Shown here: piece after piece, positions 19,701 through 27,669 of the stretch | How the letters are laid out: every line of letters starts with the position of its first letter | Numbering within the stretch: position 1 is the first letter of the stretch | Assembly (NCBI GenBank): GCA_030595125.1 | Contig: JAUVDV010000032.1 | Location: forward strand, 1 to 53,391 | DNA length: 53,391 bases | Origin: Deltaproteobacteria bacterium | Lineage (GTDB): Bacteria; Myxococcota_A; Polyangia; JAAYKL01 | Direction of reading: 5' to 3' | Position numbers and translations under genes: made by a program | The notes under the pieces: model-generated | Databases searched by the model: none | Told to the model about the DNA's origin: nothing | What the model saw: only the letters and a program-made list of their open reading frames with translations

Positions 19701-20357
19701 TGGAGCAGGACCATCTCGCTGTACAAGCGGCTGGTGAACGAACAGGGGTCAATATCGGCCGAGTACGCAGCCGAGAGCCATTTCCTTCTCATCGAGGAGG
19801 ACATGCGAAAATTCGAGAACTTCAAGATCAGTGGAACCCAGAAACAGATAGACAAAAAGAGGAAAGAAGGCGCGGAGAAGGTCAAGTCCTTCGAGTCGCG
19901 CTACCGCAAGATACAGGATTACCGTCGTCCCGAGTGGTCGTTGGCGGCCGAGTTCCGGATCGGATACGCCTACGAGGTTTACGCCAAGGCTATCCTCAAT
20001 ACGCCCATGCCGTCGCTCAAGGAGATGCTGGGCCTGGCCGGAATGAGTAAAAAAGAGATCAAGTACATCATGAAGATGCCGAAGGAAGAGCGAGATGATC
20101 TCCAGTTCCAGATCGAGGACAAGGTGAGAGCAAAACTCGACGAAACCGTCTCCGCCATGGAGGAGAAGGCGCAGGCCGAGTACAAGATCACCATCGACAT
20201 GGCCCGCAAGGGCAATATCAGCAACGAGTGGACGCTGCTCGCCCTGGAGCGAATGAATGCGTACGATCCGGATGGATATCCGCGACAGCACAACGGCCTC
20301 GTGGAGTTCGAAGATGATACCACAACCGTTCCGCCGTGGGCCGGCGAGGTGCATTGA
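16710..20357 (+). CDS. large periplasmic TPR protein, GltD/AgmU-like
   Basis: This 1215-residue secreted protein is built almost wholly of TPR-type helix pairs, often with the KYP/EYPE spacing of YbgF/BamD-like repeats (FEAFLKKYPKDPPYTPDAMF, GRIVDEYPESKWVDKCLF). The signal peptide is clearest if translation begins at ATG 16752 (MAIGRFSLAAMLLAMVAVVA); ATG 16710 has the better ribosome site. Size and architecture match the AgmU/GltD periplasmic scaffold of Myxococcus, which is about the same length. It overlaps the next lipoprotein gene by one base (TGATG), so the two are coupled. Confidence 0.88.
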   Translation: MEPGKATTLSRRTYMAIGRFSLAAMLLAMVAVVACPARADNKPVEETAAGGRDLVAPSVASNIVVDPTTQEQQTLEEERAKDLEIMIRRARDFGEIVDGMVRRVYEMRREHIDDGYQSKIEAEEALEIQSLKDAIAYFEAFLKKYPKDPPYTPDAMFRLAELHYDMSYLMYLEKLDKYGEAQEKGTLGDMDVPLKEFNRTISLFQALVRDYPEYRNMDGAYYLLGYCLNDTGKEKEARLAWLNLVCANKYTYDPSSFGVATLADDPYKKERPSATLDTGVEEEAPDLGFVDPFASCKPITDNSRFFFESWWLIGNYHFDFDSSRYGVETAMSAYKKLIEDPSHRFYDKGLYKLAWSYFKADMYPESLRAFSDVVDFADKSGSKGSGMRPEAIQYLAVCFFTDDWDVDQMPDPVSGIERLQDPNLMPQDRAWTQEVYARLGDIYFENEKHEDAIAIWELFLQKWPLNVQAPFVQDKIANAYREMRRFDEELAARSKLDDFGKDSAWWKSNEDHPDAQNEVATMAQDALINSAVTHHQNAQALRSKGQATGDEEILGFALEEYNLAAAAYKKYIEQNPDTPDAYDLAYQMAEALYWSGQYQPAKDEYISVRDSNLDDRHREESAHMVVLCVERIMDNAIAEGTITIREEIPDLEGDPPAPKPIEMPALLAELMTERENYLKYNPGAPQTSTFEYQSAQNYYRYGHWDEARTRYTVVYDKYCKKDELSLQSWKVLLNMAVDQNNLDEKERLALLEQERQCKVEGAEIPDDEAIDLGSLLGDVAMQRAMDKFRECNETKETTVCTEAGDQLVAAVAKAPKHESADAALHNAALSYENAQRFDTAMQLFGRIVDEYPESKWVDKCLFKQASAAAKFFEYEKSLKLFKILADEKRFKDSQYRTDAVYNAAFWLTNLQSYTEAIPYWQRYSKEVDDGKKSVEAAYMAADMHYRAKSWSAAIKAFESFIKRYERTTDAGKYVVKASYRVSLAEEKRKKHRNQVKAWSRTISLYKRLVNEQGSISAEYAAESHFLLIEEDMRKFENFKISGTQKQIDKKRKEGAEKVKSFESRYRKIQDYRRPEWSLAAEFRIGYAYEVYAKAILNTPMPSLKEMLGLAGMSKKEIKYIMKMPKEERDDLQFQIEDKVRAKLDETVSAMEEKAQAEYKITIDMARKGNISNEWTLLALERMNAYDPDGYPRQHNGLVEFEDDTTTVPPWAGEVH

Positions 20358-21763
20358 TGAAACGCTTCTTTGTATTTCTTGTTGTCCTGTTGGCGTCCAG
20401 CGCGCTGGTTTTCGGGTGCGGCGGCTCGAAGAAAAAAGACAAGACAGCCAAGCCCGGCGGTCCTGTCATGGACGATCCCTACGGCGTAGGAACCGGCGGT
20501 CCTGTCGGAGCCGGTGATCAAAGCACCGGAGATGCCGTGCCCACCGGACCCGGTGAGGCCGCTCCCGAACAGCACATCATGGCCGAGAACGCCAAGGGCT
20601 ACTACAACGAGGGCGTCAAGGCCGGCGCCAACGGAAATCTGGATCAGGCAGAGCAGGCATTCAAGCAGGCGTTCCAGATCGACGGAAAATCGCACCAGGT
20701 GGCTTACAACCTTGGTGTACTTTCGGAGCGCAGGGGCAACGATGACGGCGCGCGCGGATACTACCGACAGGCAATCAGTTTGCAGCCCGATTACCTGCCG
20801 GCCCTGGCGGCCCTGGCCAAACTGGAGATGAGACTCAAAAACGTTACTGCGGCCATCGGGTTGATGAAAGGAAAGGCAACCGCATACCCCAAGAACATCG
20901 GCATCATGAATCGTTACGCCGATACCCTGATCGCGGGGAAAAGGTACACGGACGCCATAGCTGTGGCCAAGCAGGTCTTGCGCATAGACGAACGAAACGC
21001 AGAAGCGATGTTCAGGGTGGCAAAGGCCAACATGCGAATGGGCCGGTACGAATTGGCCGAATCCATTTTCGACCAGGTCCTCGCAATAGATCCCGATGTC
21101 GCGGAAGTCTATTTTCTAAAGGCCCAGATTAAACTCGAAAAAGATGGCAACAAGGTCGAGGCCATTGCGGACCTGGAGACGGCACTCCAGAAAAACCCGT
21201 ACTACATCGAGGCCATGAACAATCTGGCGATCCAGTATATTCTCTCCGGCAACTACGACATCGCCATCGAGAAGCTCGAGAAGGCCCTGGTCCTGTCGCC
21301 CTCATGGCCGGTACTCTACCTGAACTACGGCAACGCCCTGAGAGGTGCCGGCCGCTGGAAGGAAGCCAGAGTCAATCTGGAAAAGGCCCGCAGCCTGGAC
21401 AGCTCCCTTCTGAGTGCGCTGTTCAACCTGGGCGTTCTGTACTTCGTGGCTACCGACCTGGACAACCTGGATCGGATCGGGAGTCTCGGCGTGTCGAGAA
21501 GACACTTCAGCGATTACAAAAATGAAAAAGGATCTTCCTTAAAGAAAAAGGATCCTGTTCATAAGTATGTAAAGGAAATCGATATCAGTATCGAGCGCGA
21601 GGAAACCAGGATTCAACAAAAGAAGGAAATGGCGCAGCGCGAAGCTGAACTGGCAAAGGAACGCGAGGCTGCCGAGGCTGCCAAGGCAGCGGGTGGTGGT
21701 GCTGTGGATGCCGGATCCGGCGGGGACAAGGGCTGGGAAGACGAGGACGAGGGTTGGGAATAG
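20357..21763 (+). CDS. TPR lipoprotein, GltE/AglT-like
   Basis: This 468-residue lipoprotein has the signal MKRFFVFLVVLLASSALVFGC, with the lipid Cys in LVFGC. A Gly/Pro/Asp linker follows to about residue 70, then about nine canonical TPRs (about 75-385; for example AYNLGVLSERRGNDDGARGYY and AMNNLAIQYILSGNYDIAIEKL) and a charged Lys/Glu/Ala tail. It starts in a TGATG overlap with the large TPR gene. Position and length fit GltE/AglT, a TPR partner of GltD. It closes the first transcription unit; a promoter and a terminator-like hairpin follow before the motor genes. Confidence 0.9.
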   Translation: MKRFFVFLVVLLASSALVFGCGGSKKKDKTAKPGGPVMDDPYGVGTGGPVGAGDQSTGDAVPTGPGEAAPEQHIMAENAKGYYNEGVKAGANGNLDQAEQAFKQAFQIDGKSHQVAYNLGVLSERRGNDDGARGYYRQAISLQPDYLPALAALAKLEMRLKNVTAAIGLMKGKATAYPKNIGIMNRYADTLIAGKRYTDAIAVAKQVLRIDERNAEAMFRVAKANMRMGRYELAESIFDQVLAIDPDVAEVYFLKAQIKLEKDGNKVEAIADLETALQKNPYYIEAMNNLAIQYILSGNYDIAIEKLEKALVLSPSWPVLYLNYGNALRGAGRWKEARVNLEKARSLDSSLLSALFNLGVLYFVATDLDNLDRIGSLGVSRRHFSDYKNEKGSSLKKKDPVHKYVKEIDISIEREETRIQQKKEMAQREAELAKEREAAEAAKAAGGGAVDAGSGGDKGWEDEDEGWE

Positions 21764-21898
21764 TGTGGGAAACAGGATGCCTATTCTCGCACGACAGCTA
21801 ATTCATGGTTGTCAAAGTTCCTTTTTACGTATTTACTGCCCACTTGCTAATGTGGATTTGTTAATGAAAAGTGAATGCAAAAAGAACTTAATTTTCTC

Positions 21899-21928
21899 TT
21901 GGTCAACAGAAAAATCATGTGGTAGTAT
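21899..21928 (+). promoter_or_regulatory. putative sigma-70 promoter for the motor genes
   Basis: TTGGTC (21899-21904) and TAGTAT (21923-21928) are separated by 18 bases in an A/T-rich stretch of the 274-base gap before the TolQ/ExbB-type gene. It would give a leader of about 100 bases containing the hairpin at 21996-22016. Confidence 0.4.
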
Positions 21929-21995
21929 GCTGGTCGCTCGGCTGTTTATCGGTGGCCGAACAAGGTTGTTTTAACAAAGAAATTCAGAGTTTCAA

Positions 21996-22016
21996 GCGCC
22001 CATGACGGGCGTTTTT
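21996..22016 (+). terminator. terminator-like hairpin just upstream of the motor gene
   Basis: CGCCC (21997-22001) pairs with GGGCG (22007-22011) around a five-base loop, extended by one G-U pair, and is followed directly by TTTTT. It ends only about ten bases before the ribosome site (AAGGAGG) of the next gene. It may end the upstream TPR transcript or act as an attenuator in the leader. Confidence 0.6.
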
Positions 22017-22037
22017 CCTACGAAGGAGGAAACGAAG

Positions 22038-22679
22038 ATGCAGGCAATCGCAGAGGCATTTTCCCAGGGTGGAGGTTGGATGTATGTGATCGCATTCACG
22101 TCAGTGATCGGTCTCGGCATCATGGTTGAACGCTTTATTTTCCTCTTCTTTAAGTACAACATCAACGCAAACGCGTTTATGGGGCAGATTCAGAAGCTGG
22201 TCATGGCGAATAACATCGACCGTGCCATCAAGCTTTGCAACGCCGCCCCCAACGCGGCGCTTCCCAAGGTGATCAAGGCCGGCCTTACCCGCGCCAACAA
22301 GGGTGAGCTGGAGGTCTCGAACGCCATTGAAGAAGCAACCCTGGAGGTTGTGCCGATCGTTCAGAAGCGCACATCGATCCTCGGTGGTGTGGCCAACATC
22401 GCCACCCTGCTCGGACTGCTCGGTACCATCGTGGGTCTGATTCAGGCGTTCTCCGCCCTCGAATCTGCCGCGCCCGACGCCCGCGCAGCCGCTCTGGCCA
22501 AAGGTATTTCGGTGGCCATGAATACCACCGCCTTCGGTCTGATCGTGGCCATTCCGTGTATGTCGGCGCATATGTTCCTGGCTTCAGTGACCACCAAGAT
22601 TCTCAACGAGATCGATCAGTACTCCGTCAAGCTGGAGAATCTGCTCGTTTCTCGTTACCGTGCCGGTGGTTCGCAATAG
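22038..22679 (+). CDS. TolQ/ExbB/MotA-type proton channel subunit, AglR-like
   Basis: This 213-residue inner-membrane protein has the TolQ/ExbB architecture: an N-terminal membrane helix (WMYVIAFTSVIGLGIMVERFI), a cytoplasmic domain with the conserved KAGLTRANKG...IEEATLEVVP region, and two further helices (NIATLLGLLGTIVGLIQAF and NTTAFGLIVAIPCMSAHMFL) with the family TLLGLLGTIVGLI signature. It would form the proton channel with the two ExbD-like proteins encoded next. ATG 22038 has AAGGAGG upstream; the frame open from 22002 begins inside the hairpin. The set of one ExbB plus two ExbD beside a GltG-like gene is the arrangement of AglR-AglQ-AglS. Confidence 0.94.
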   Translation: MQAIAEAFSQGGGWMYVIAFTSVIGLGIMVERFIFLFFKYNINANAFMGQIQKLVMANNIDRAIKLCNAAPNAALPKVIKAGLTRANKGELEVSNAIEEATLEVVPIVQKRTSILGGVANIATLLGLLGTIVGLIQAFSALESAAPDARAAALAKGISVAMNTTAFGLIVAIPCMSAHMFLASVTTKILNEIDQYSVKLENLLVSRYRAGGSQ

Positions 22680-22734
22680 CGTTGGAACTTCTGCGGTTCT
22701 TGAGTTGTCGATCAAACTGAAGAGTTTGCCCGAT

Positions 22735-22756
22735 AGCCTTGAGAAGGCTCTGTTTT
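22735..22756 (+). terminator. second terminator-like hairpin between motor genes
   Basis: AGCCTT (22735-22740) pairs with AAGGCT (22744-22749) around GAG, followed by CTGTTTT, and the AGGAGG of the next gene starts at once. A second stem, CAAACT/AGTTTG (22713-22718 with 22723-22728), lies just upstream. In a coupled motor operon this looks like partial termination or mRNA-end protection. Confidence 0.5.
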
Positions 22757-22770
22757 AGGAGGACGGTCAC

Positions 22771-23280
22771 ATGGCAAAGAAAAGACGAGTAGAAGAACCA
22801 TATGAGGGTGATCCGCTGATCCCGATCATGAATCTGGTGTGCATGCTGATTCCTCTCCTCCTGTACGGCGCGGTATTCGTTCGGTTCATGACCTTGACGG
22901 TGAACGCCCCCAAGATCTCGCGTGCTCCAGCACAGCAGCCGCCCGATCAAAACGAGGCGCTCAATCTGACGGTCATGATCACCGACCAGGGGTTCCATTT
23001 CAAGGTCAACCCCAAGCATCGGATGTCCTGGATGTCCCAGGCAACCGAGACCGCATCGGCAGGTCCGGATATTCCAAAGAAGGACGACGATTGGGATTTC
23101 GACGAATTTGAGCGAAAACTCAAAGAGTTGAAGGCCGATCACAGGGAAGAAAGAAACATCATCTTGGGTGCGGAGGACGATATTCAGTTCGAAGTGCTCA
23201 TCAAGGCGATGGACTACTCGCGTGGTACTCTGGAAGATCCGCTTTTCGATGTGGTGACGCTGACGCGCGGTGTGGTGTAA
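22771..23280 (+). CDS. ExbD-like motor subunit with Asn at the proton-site position
   Basis: This 169-residue protein has one N-terminal membrane helix (LIPIMNLVCMLIPLLLYGAVF) and a periplasmic ExbD/TolR domain. In ExbD, TolR and MotB the helix carries an essential Asp that conducts protons; here the aligned position is Asn21 (PIMN), so this subunit probably does not bind a proton there. The second ExbD-like protein keeps its Asp. Myxococcus AglQ/AglS form a similar pair with one ExbB-like protein. ATG 22771 has AGGAGG upstream. The periplasmic half includes a charged insert (about 100-130) before ILGAEDDIQFEVLIKAMD. Confidence 0.9.
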   Translation: MAKKRRVEEPYEGDPLIPIMNLVCMLIPLLLYGAVFVRFMTLTVNAPKISRAPAQQPPDQNEALNLTVMITDQGFHFKVNPKHRMSWMSQATETASAGPDIPKKDDDWDFDEFERKLKELKADHREERNIILGAEDDIQFEVLIKAMDYSRGTLEDPLFDVVTLTRGVV

Positions 23281-23282
23281 TA

Positions 23283-23313
23283 GTTTTTTAGAGATGGTGG
23301 CTGAGTAAAAAAC
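23283..23313 (+). other. A/T inverted repeat between the two exbD-like genes
   Basis: GTTTTTTA (23283-23290) and TAAAAAAC (23306-23313) form a perfect eight-base inverted repeat around 15 bases, just before the ribosome site of the second exbD-like gene. It is the third inverted repeat sitting at a gene boundary of the motor trio. Confidence 0.5.
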
Positions 23314-23337
23314 GATCATTTCTACGGAGGACATCGA

Positions 23338-23913
23338 ATGGATCCTAACACGCCGGGAAATGCCAGTCAGGTAGACGCAATTTGGGCGGCAAAACGCCAG
23401 GCCAAGAAAGACAAGCGACGACTGCGATCTACTCCGCGGCCGAAGTTGCTCATCAACTCGCTGATGGACGCTTTCACGATCATCCTGTGCTTCCTTCTCA
23501 AGAGCTTCGGCTCCGATCCTGTGCAGATTCGTGAATCAGATGACCTGAAGCTGCCGAGAACATCGGCCGAGCAACCGCTCGAGGACGCAATAGTTATCGC
23601 AATATCCACAAAGGCCATCATGGTCCAGGATCTGAAGGTTGCCGATCTCAGGAACGGCGCCGTGGACGAGAGCATGAAGCGGGACGGGCAGGAGGGGCTC
23701 CTCATCAACCCGCTGTTCGATTCACTGAAGGAAAAAGTGCAGCACCTTAAAATGATAGCGGCCAGGACAAATCAGCCGTTTGAGGGTCGAGCACTCGTTG
23801 TGGCACATAAGGGGACTAGTTATCGGCTGGTGACAGAGGTTTTGTATACGGCCGGCCAGGCAGAGTTTGAGAAATTTAAGTTTGTCGCCGCAGAAGGTGG
23901 CGGTAAGAAGTAG
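23338..23913 (+). CDS. ExbD-like motor subunit with conserved Asp
   Basis: This 191-residue inner-membrane protein has a basic cytoplasmic N-terminus, one membrane helix (INSLMDAFTIILCFLLKSF) bearing the proton-site Asp44, and a periplasmic ExbD/TolR domain ending in a conserved strand-helix (GTSYRLVTEVLYTAGQAEFEKFKFV). It should be the proton-binding member of the stator, partnered with the Asn-bearing paralogue and the TolQ/ExbB-type channel. ATG 23338 follows GGAGG by six bases. Next comes the GltG-like protein, the presumed link from motor to periplasm. Confidence 0.93.
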   Translation: MDPNTPGNASQVDAIWAAKRQAKKDKRRLRSTPRPKLLINSLMDAFTIILCFLLKSFGSDPVQIRESDDLKLPRTSAEQPLEDAIVIAISTKAIMVQDLKVADLRNGAVDESMKRDGQEGLLINPLFDSLKEKVQHLKMIAARTNQPFEGRALVVAHKGTSYRLVTEVLYTAGQAEFEKFKFVAAEGGGKK

Positions 23914-24012
23914 AATAACTGGTCAATTTTCCCGTTCTGCGGTCTATCAGGGGATTTGGGGGTCCGTTGCAATTGCCACGACGCTCGACCGGAGTACAAG
24001 GGGAGTTCGTCG

Positions 24013-25488
24013 ATGGCTTCTTCGACACCAAAATCCACTTTAAAAAAAACGGGAACTAAACCTCAAGCACGAGGGTCCGTTAAGCGGAGAAGTGCGTCAA
24101 CGACACATCTTCCGAAGGTTCTTCGCATCGGCGTGATTCAGGGCGGAAAGATCATAGAAGAAAGGATCATCCGTCGACGAGACACCATCACAATCGGACC
24201 TTCCGAAAAGAACACTTTTGTTATTCCAGCGCAGGATCTTCCATCGTCCCGGTTTGATATTTTCGAATCAAAGGGCGACCACTACACACTAAATTTCAGC
24301 GCTACAATGAACGGTCGGATCTCCACCGATGGACAAGTGGTCGAACTCGCCGATCTGAGGTCCAGCGGTCGTGCCCGGAAAAAGGGAAAGCTCTTTCAGG
24401 TCACCCTGAACGACAAAGCTCGTGGAAAGGTGCTGATCGGCGATTCCACCATTCTGTTCCAGTTTGTAGCGCCGCCGCCCATCCAGCCAAGACCGCAGCT
24501 TCCGTCGTCTGTTCGGGGATCTATGCTCGCCGGCATGGGTTCCTTCGTGGTGGTTGCCTGGCTGTTCTTCCTTGTTATCGAGGCCGGTGTGGTCATCTGG
24601 TGGGAAACTACAGATTGGCCCGTGGTTACTGCATGGGATAAGTTCATGCAACTCGAAGAACTTATCGCGGCGGAAACCGCTACCTTCGAAAAAGAGAAGA
24701 AACCCGTTGCCGAAGGAGAGGGTGACGAGGTAGCTGAGGACGAAGATGGCGAGGAACAGGAAGAGGAGCAAAAGTCCTCGAGTTCCAAGAAGGCCAAGGA
24801 CGACGGGCCAAAGAGGTCAGCAGCTGAGATCGCTCGAGAGAGAGCGGAAAAACGGGCGGCGCTTGCCTCGCAGATTGCGGAGCGAGGCATCAACAAGATC
24901 CTCGGTACGCTGGGCGGTGATGCCGACGGAGCCATCGCCGATGTTCTGAGAGGCGGCGACGTTGGAGCCGACCAGGACGATCTTCTTTCTCAGGTGGACG
25001 GAATCGGTGTTGCTACCGGGGAAACCGGCGGATCTCTGAAAGGTCCCGCCGGCGGAAAGGGAAGCGGCGAAGCCGCAGACATTTCCCAGCTGAAGGTCAA
25101 GGGCGGCGATAAATCGGTCAAAACGGCTGGCCCCGGAGCAGAAAAGAAGATCAAGGGCAAGGTGAGGAAAAAGAAGCCGATGGCGTCGGGCGGTACGGGA
25201 ATGATGAGCGCCTCGGAGGTTGCCAGTGTGGTAAATCGCAGACTTGGCGCAATCAAGGGCTGTTATGAGCAAGCGTTGAAACGTGACCCCACTTTGTCGG
25301 GCAAGGTAACCATTCGGTTTACAATCTCTGGAAGTGGAAAAGTTACTACGGCCAGGACCACGCTGAACGAACTGACCCCGGCAGTGGGAAACTGCATGGT
25401 GAGCGCGTTCAAGAGGTTCCGTTTCCCACCGCCTGAAGGCGGAACCGTTACCTTCGAATACCCGTTCATGTTCACCCCGGCTGGATAA
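24013..25488 (+). CDS. GltG-like FHA/transmembrane/AgmX-domain protein
   Basis: This 491-residue protein spans the inner membrane once. Its N-terminal half (about residues 35-150) has an FHA-like beta sandwich with the phosphopeptide-side pattern TITIGPSEKNTFVIP and LPSSRFDIFES. The membrane helix is at about 172-195. An acidic Lys/Glu stretch and a Gly-rich linker (about 215-400) cross the periplasm to a C-terminal TonB-like AgmX/PglI domain (about 405-490) with the paired cysteines of KGCYEQAL and GNCMVSAF and the ending RFRFPPPEGGTVTFEYPF. This architecture is characteristic of GltG/PglI, which connects the AglRQS motor to the TPR proteins. ATG 24013 has AGGGGAG upstream. Confidence 0.92.
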   Translation: MASSTPKSTLKKTGTKPQARGSVKRRSASTTHLPKVLRIGVIQGGKIIEERIIRRRDTITIGPSEKNTFVIPAQDLPSSRFDIFESKGDHYTLNFSATMNGRISTDGQVVELADLRSSGRARKKGKLFQVTLNDKARGKVLIGDSTILFQFVAPPPIQPRPQLPSSVRGSMLAGMGSFVVVAWLFFLVIEAGVVIWWETTDWPVVTAWDKFMQLEELIAAETATFEKEKKPVAEGEGDEVAEDEDGEEQEEEQKSSSSKKAKDDGPKRSAAEIARERAEKRAALASQIAERGINKILGTLGGDADGAIADVLRGGDVGADQDDLLSQVDGIGVATGETGGSLKGPAGGKGSGEAADISQLKVKGGDKSVKTAGPGAEKKIKGKVRKKKPMASGGTGMMSASEVASVVNRRLGAIKGCYEQALKRDPTLSGKVTIRFTISGSGKVTTARTTLNELTPAVGNCMVSAFKRFRFPPPEGGTVTFEYPFMFTPAG

Positions 25489-25673
25489 GCTAATCGGCAT
25501 GGGGGAATAGAATTTGAACAGTTTTTGGTACTCAGGGAACCTATTCAAGGCCTAGACGAAAAAAGTATTTCGTCGATAGCCAGAAAGGGCTCCTTGTGCT
25601 AGTAAAACAAAGCTGTCTTGTAGATAGGTTGAGTCCCAAGGGGGAAGAGAGCGTTTCAAGAGAGGCTACCGTG

Positions 25674-26261
25674 ATGGGCAAAGCATTGAGGGGACGTATA
25701 CTTCTGGGCGCTGCAGCCCTGGTTGTCGGCATCGCAGTGCTCGGCAACGTCAGTGCCCAGGGAACGGCCCCGGATACGCAACCGGATGTGGACGTGACGG
25801 TTGCCTCCGATGACACAACTCTCTCGGGAACACAGATGGTCGCGTGGATAGATCAGCAGATGGGCGTAGTACGTGGGATTTACCACCGCGTACAAAATAT
25901 GCTCGATCGCGCTCGCAAGGAAAAGGACACGCTCAAGATTACCTGCCTCGATGACAAGCTCACTCAGATTCACGTCAACATGAGGGGAGTCGAGGAACGA
26001 AAGTCAGCGTTGGAGGTTTCCGTGGGGGCAGGTGATACCGCATCGGCCAAACAGCAATTTGTTATTTTAAAAATCTACGTTGCACGAATACAGGGATTGA
26101 TGGCCGAGGCCGAAAACTGTATCGGCGACACTGATGTTGTTATAGGTGAATCGGAAACCATTGTGACTGTGGATGAAGATATTACTTTGGAGGATCCAAC
26201 GGAGCCGTTTGATGTGGAAGTAGGGGTGGATCAACCTCCCCACGCGAGTGCGTTTTTTTAA
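25674..26261 (+). CDS. small secreted protein of the envelope cluster
   Basis: This 195-residue protein has a signal peptide (ILLGAAALVVGIAVLGNVSAQ) followed by a mostly helical domain with two cysteines about 60 residues apart (KITCLDD and EAENCIGD) that could form a disulfide in the periplasm, and an acidic Val/Thr-rich C-terminus. ATG 25674 with AGAGAGG upstream is preferred over the open frame from 25596. The 185 bases before it hold no strong promoter. I recognise no family; its place after the GltG-like gene and before the barrel suggests a periplasmic accessory. Confidence 0.82.
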   Translation: MGKALRGRILLGAAALVVGIAVLGNVSAQGTAPDTQPDVDVTVASDDTTLSGTQMVAWIDQQMGVVRGIYHRVQNMLDRARKEKDTLKITCLDDKLTQIHVNMRGVEERKSALEVSVGAGDTASAKQQFVILKIYVARIQGLMAEAENCIGDTDVVIGESETIVTVDEDITLEDPTEPFDVEVGVDQPPHASAFF

Positions 26262-26320
26262 ATAGGATGTGGGCGCTGTAGTGCCGGCTCTCGGGTCGGC
26301 ATACACCATTGTCAGAGAAT

Positions 26321-26326
26321 TATAAT
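26321..26326 (+). promoter_or_regulatory. TATAAT box close to the barrel gene start
   Basis: A perfect TATAAT lies 11 bases before the ATG at 26338, so a transcript from it would be almost leaderless. No good -35 is present at 16-18 bases, and the gene also lacks a ribosome site. Weak support only. Confidence 0.3.
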
Positions 26327-26337
26327 TCAAGAACGTT

Positions 26338-27669
26338 ATGCGTAGTTTTTTTGCCGGCTTGATCGCGCTTTCCATTTTTGTCGCCTGTGGCGCGGCCGAT
26401 GCACAGATGTGGCTTGACGATCGTCAGGACAAAGAGGGCGCCGGCATCAAGGTGAGTGATTCCCTGGTTCTGCACCTGGGCCTCGGCGCTGAGGCCGGCT
26501 ACGATACAAACACTTTCTACGAGGCCGGGAGCAAGGATCCCGCCGTGCGGTTGAGGTTCACTCCGTATGTAGATCTGGCCACCAGAGACGGCAAGCGGCG
26601 CGTGCAGGACGACGGCGTTCTCGATGCCACCCCACCAAAGATAAGGTTCCGGCTCGGCGTGGCCAGTTCTTACGACCATCATTTCGCTCTGAGTGATGAT
26701 TCCAACGTCGATCAGGTCAACGGCAAGAACGCTTTCGGTGTGTCCACCAACCTCAAATTCGAGCTGTTTCCCGAGGGCAACTTCGGTCTGATCCTCGACG
26801 CGGCTTACATGAGGACGCTCACACCTTATGAAACTGCGTACGACGCCAACAACCGACACGATATCCGACCTGGTATCGGCTTTCGTGTGAGGCCCGGCGG
26901 GGGCACCCTGACCTTCGAGGCCGGGTACCGCCTCAACTTCGTCATCTGGGAAGACCCGAGCATGGGAAATCAGAACGACAAGCACACTCACGATGTGCGC
27001 TTCCACACCTCGTGGAAGGTGTTCCCCAAGACCGCTCTGGTCTCCAGGTTCAATTTCACGCCGACGGTCTATTACGGCAGCACCACAATCAACAACGGCT
27101 CCTTGCCCATCAGGAGCCTTTTCGGAATCCAGGGGCTTGTCACCGATCGTTTCGGCCTGCTCCTGCTCGCCGGATACGGGGCCAGCTTCTACTCCGCCGG
27201 ACCCAACTTCGACAGCGTCCTCGCCCAGGCTGAGCTGATGTTCTTCATTACTCCTTTTTCCAACATCAGGCTCGGCGGACAAAGAGATTTCGTAGACTCC
27301 ATGTACGCCAATTATTTCGTCAAGAACGGCGGATACCTGTCGTACGAGCACATGTTCGGCGGCGTCTTCCTCGCCACTTTAAAAGGCGAAATGTACTATC
27401 GTGACTACGCCACCAACTCCGGACCGTACCACCCGGGAGTCACCGTAGTGTCCGACCCCGAGCGATCCGACATCTGGGCGAGCGCGGCGCTCCTTCTGGA
27501 GTTCCGCATCATCGATTGGCTGTCCGTGCACGCATCAGGCAGTTACCTGGCTGACATCACCGATTTCACTTACACGGTTGGCGATGGCGATCCAGCAACA
27601 GCGGATACTACTTACAACGCCGGATTCAACAAATTCGAGGTATTCGCCGGCGTCCGGGCGCATTACTAG
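26338..27669 (+). CDS. outer-membrane beta-barrel protein
   Basis: This 443-residue secreted protein (signal FFAGLIALSIFVACGAADAQ) has the alternating strands of an outer-membrane barrel: an initial VLHLGLGAEAGYDTNTFYE motif like that of EpsL-type barrels, many strands with aromatic girdles, and a C-terminal strand ending in Tyr (FEVFAGVRAHY). The ATG has no evident ribosome site. The SLBB-domain lipoprotein gene starts at the base after its stop. The Glt and Nfs machines include outer-membrane barrels, and exopolysaccharide operons also encode barrels of this kind; both readings fit the context. Confidence 0.85.
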   Translation: MRSFFAGLIALSIFVACGAADAQMWLDDRQDKEGAGIKVSDSLVLHLGLGAEAGYDTNTFYEAGSKDPAVRLRFTPYVDLATRDGKRRVQDDGVLDATPPKIRFRLGVASSYDHHFALSDDSNVDQVNGKNAFGVSTNLKFELFPEGNFGLILDAAYMRTLTPYETAYDANNRHDIRPGIGFRVRPGGGTLTFEAGYRLNFVIWEDPSMGNQNDKHTHDVRFHTSWKVFPKTALVSRFNFTPTVYYGSTTINNGSLPIRSLFGIQGLVTDRFGLLLLAGYGASFYSAGPNFDSVLAQAELMFFITPFSNIRLGGQRDFVDSMYANYFVKNGGYLSYEHMFGGVFLATLKGEMYYRDYATNSGPYHPGVTVVSDPERSDIWASAALLLEFRIIDWLSVHASGSYLADITDFTYTVGDGDPATADTTYNAGFNKFEVFAGVRAHY

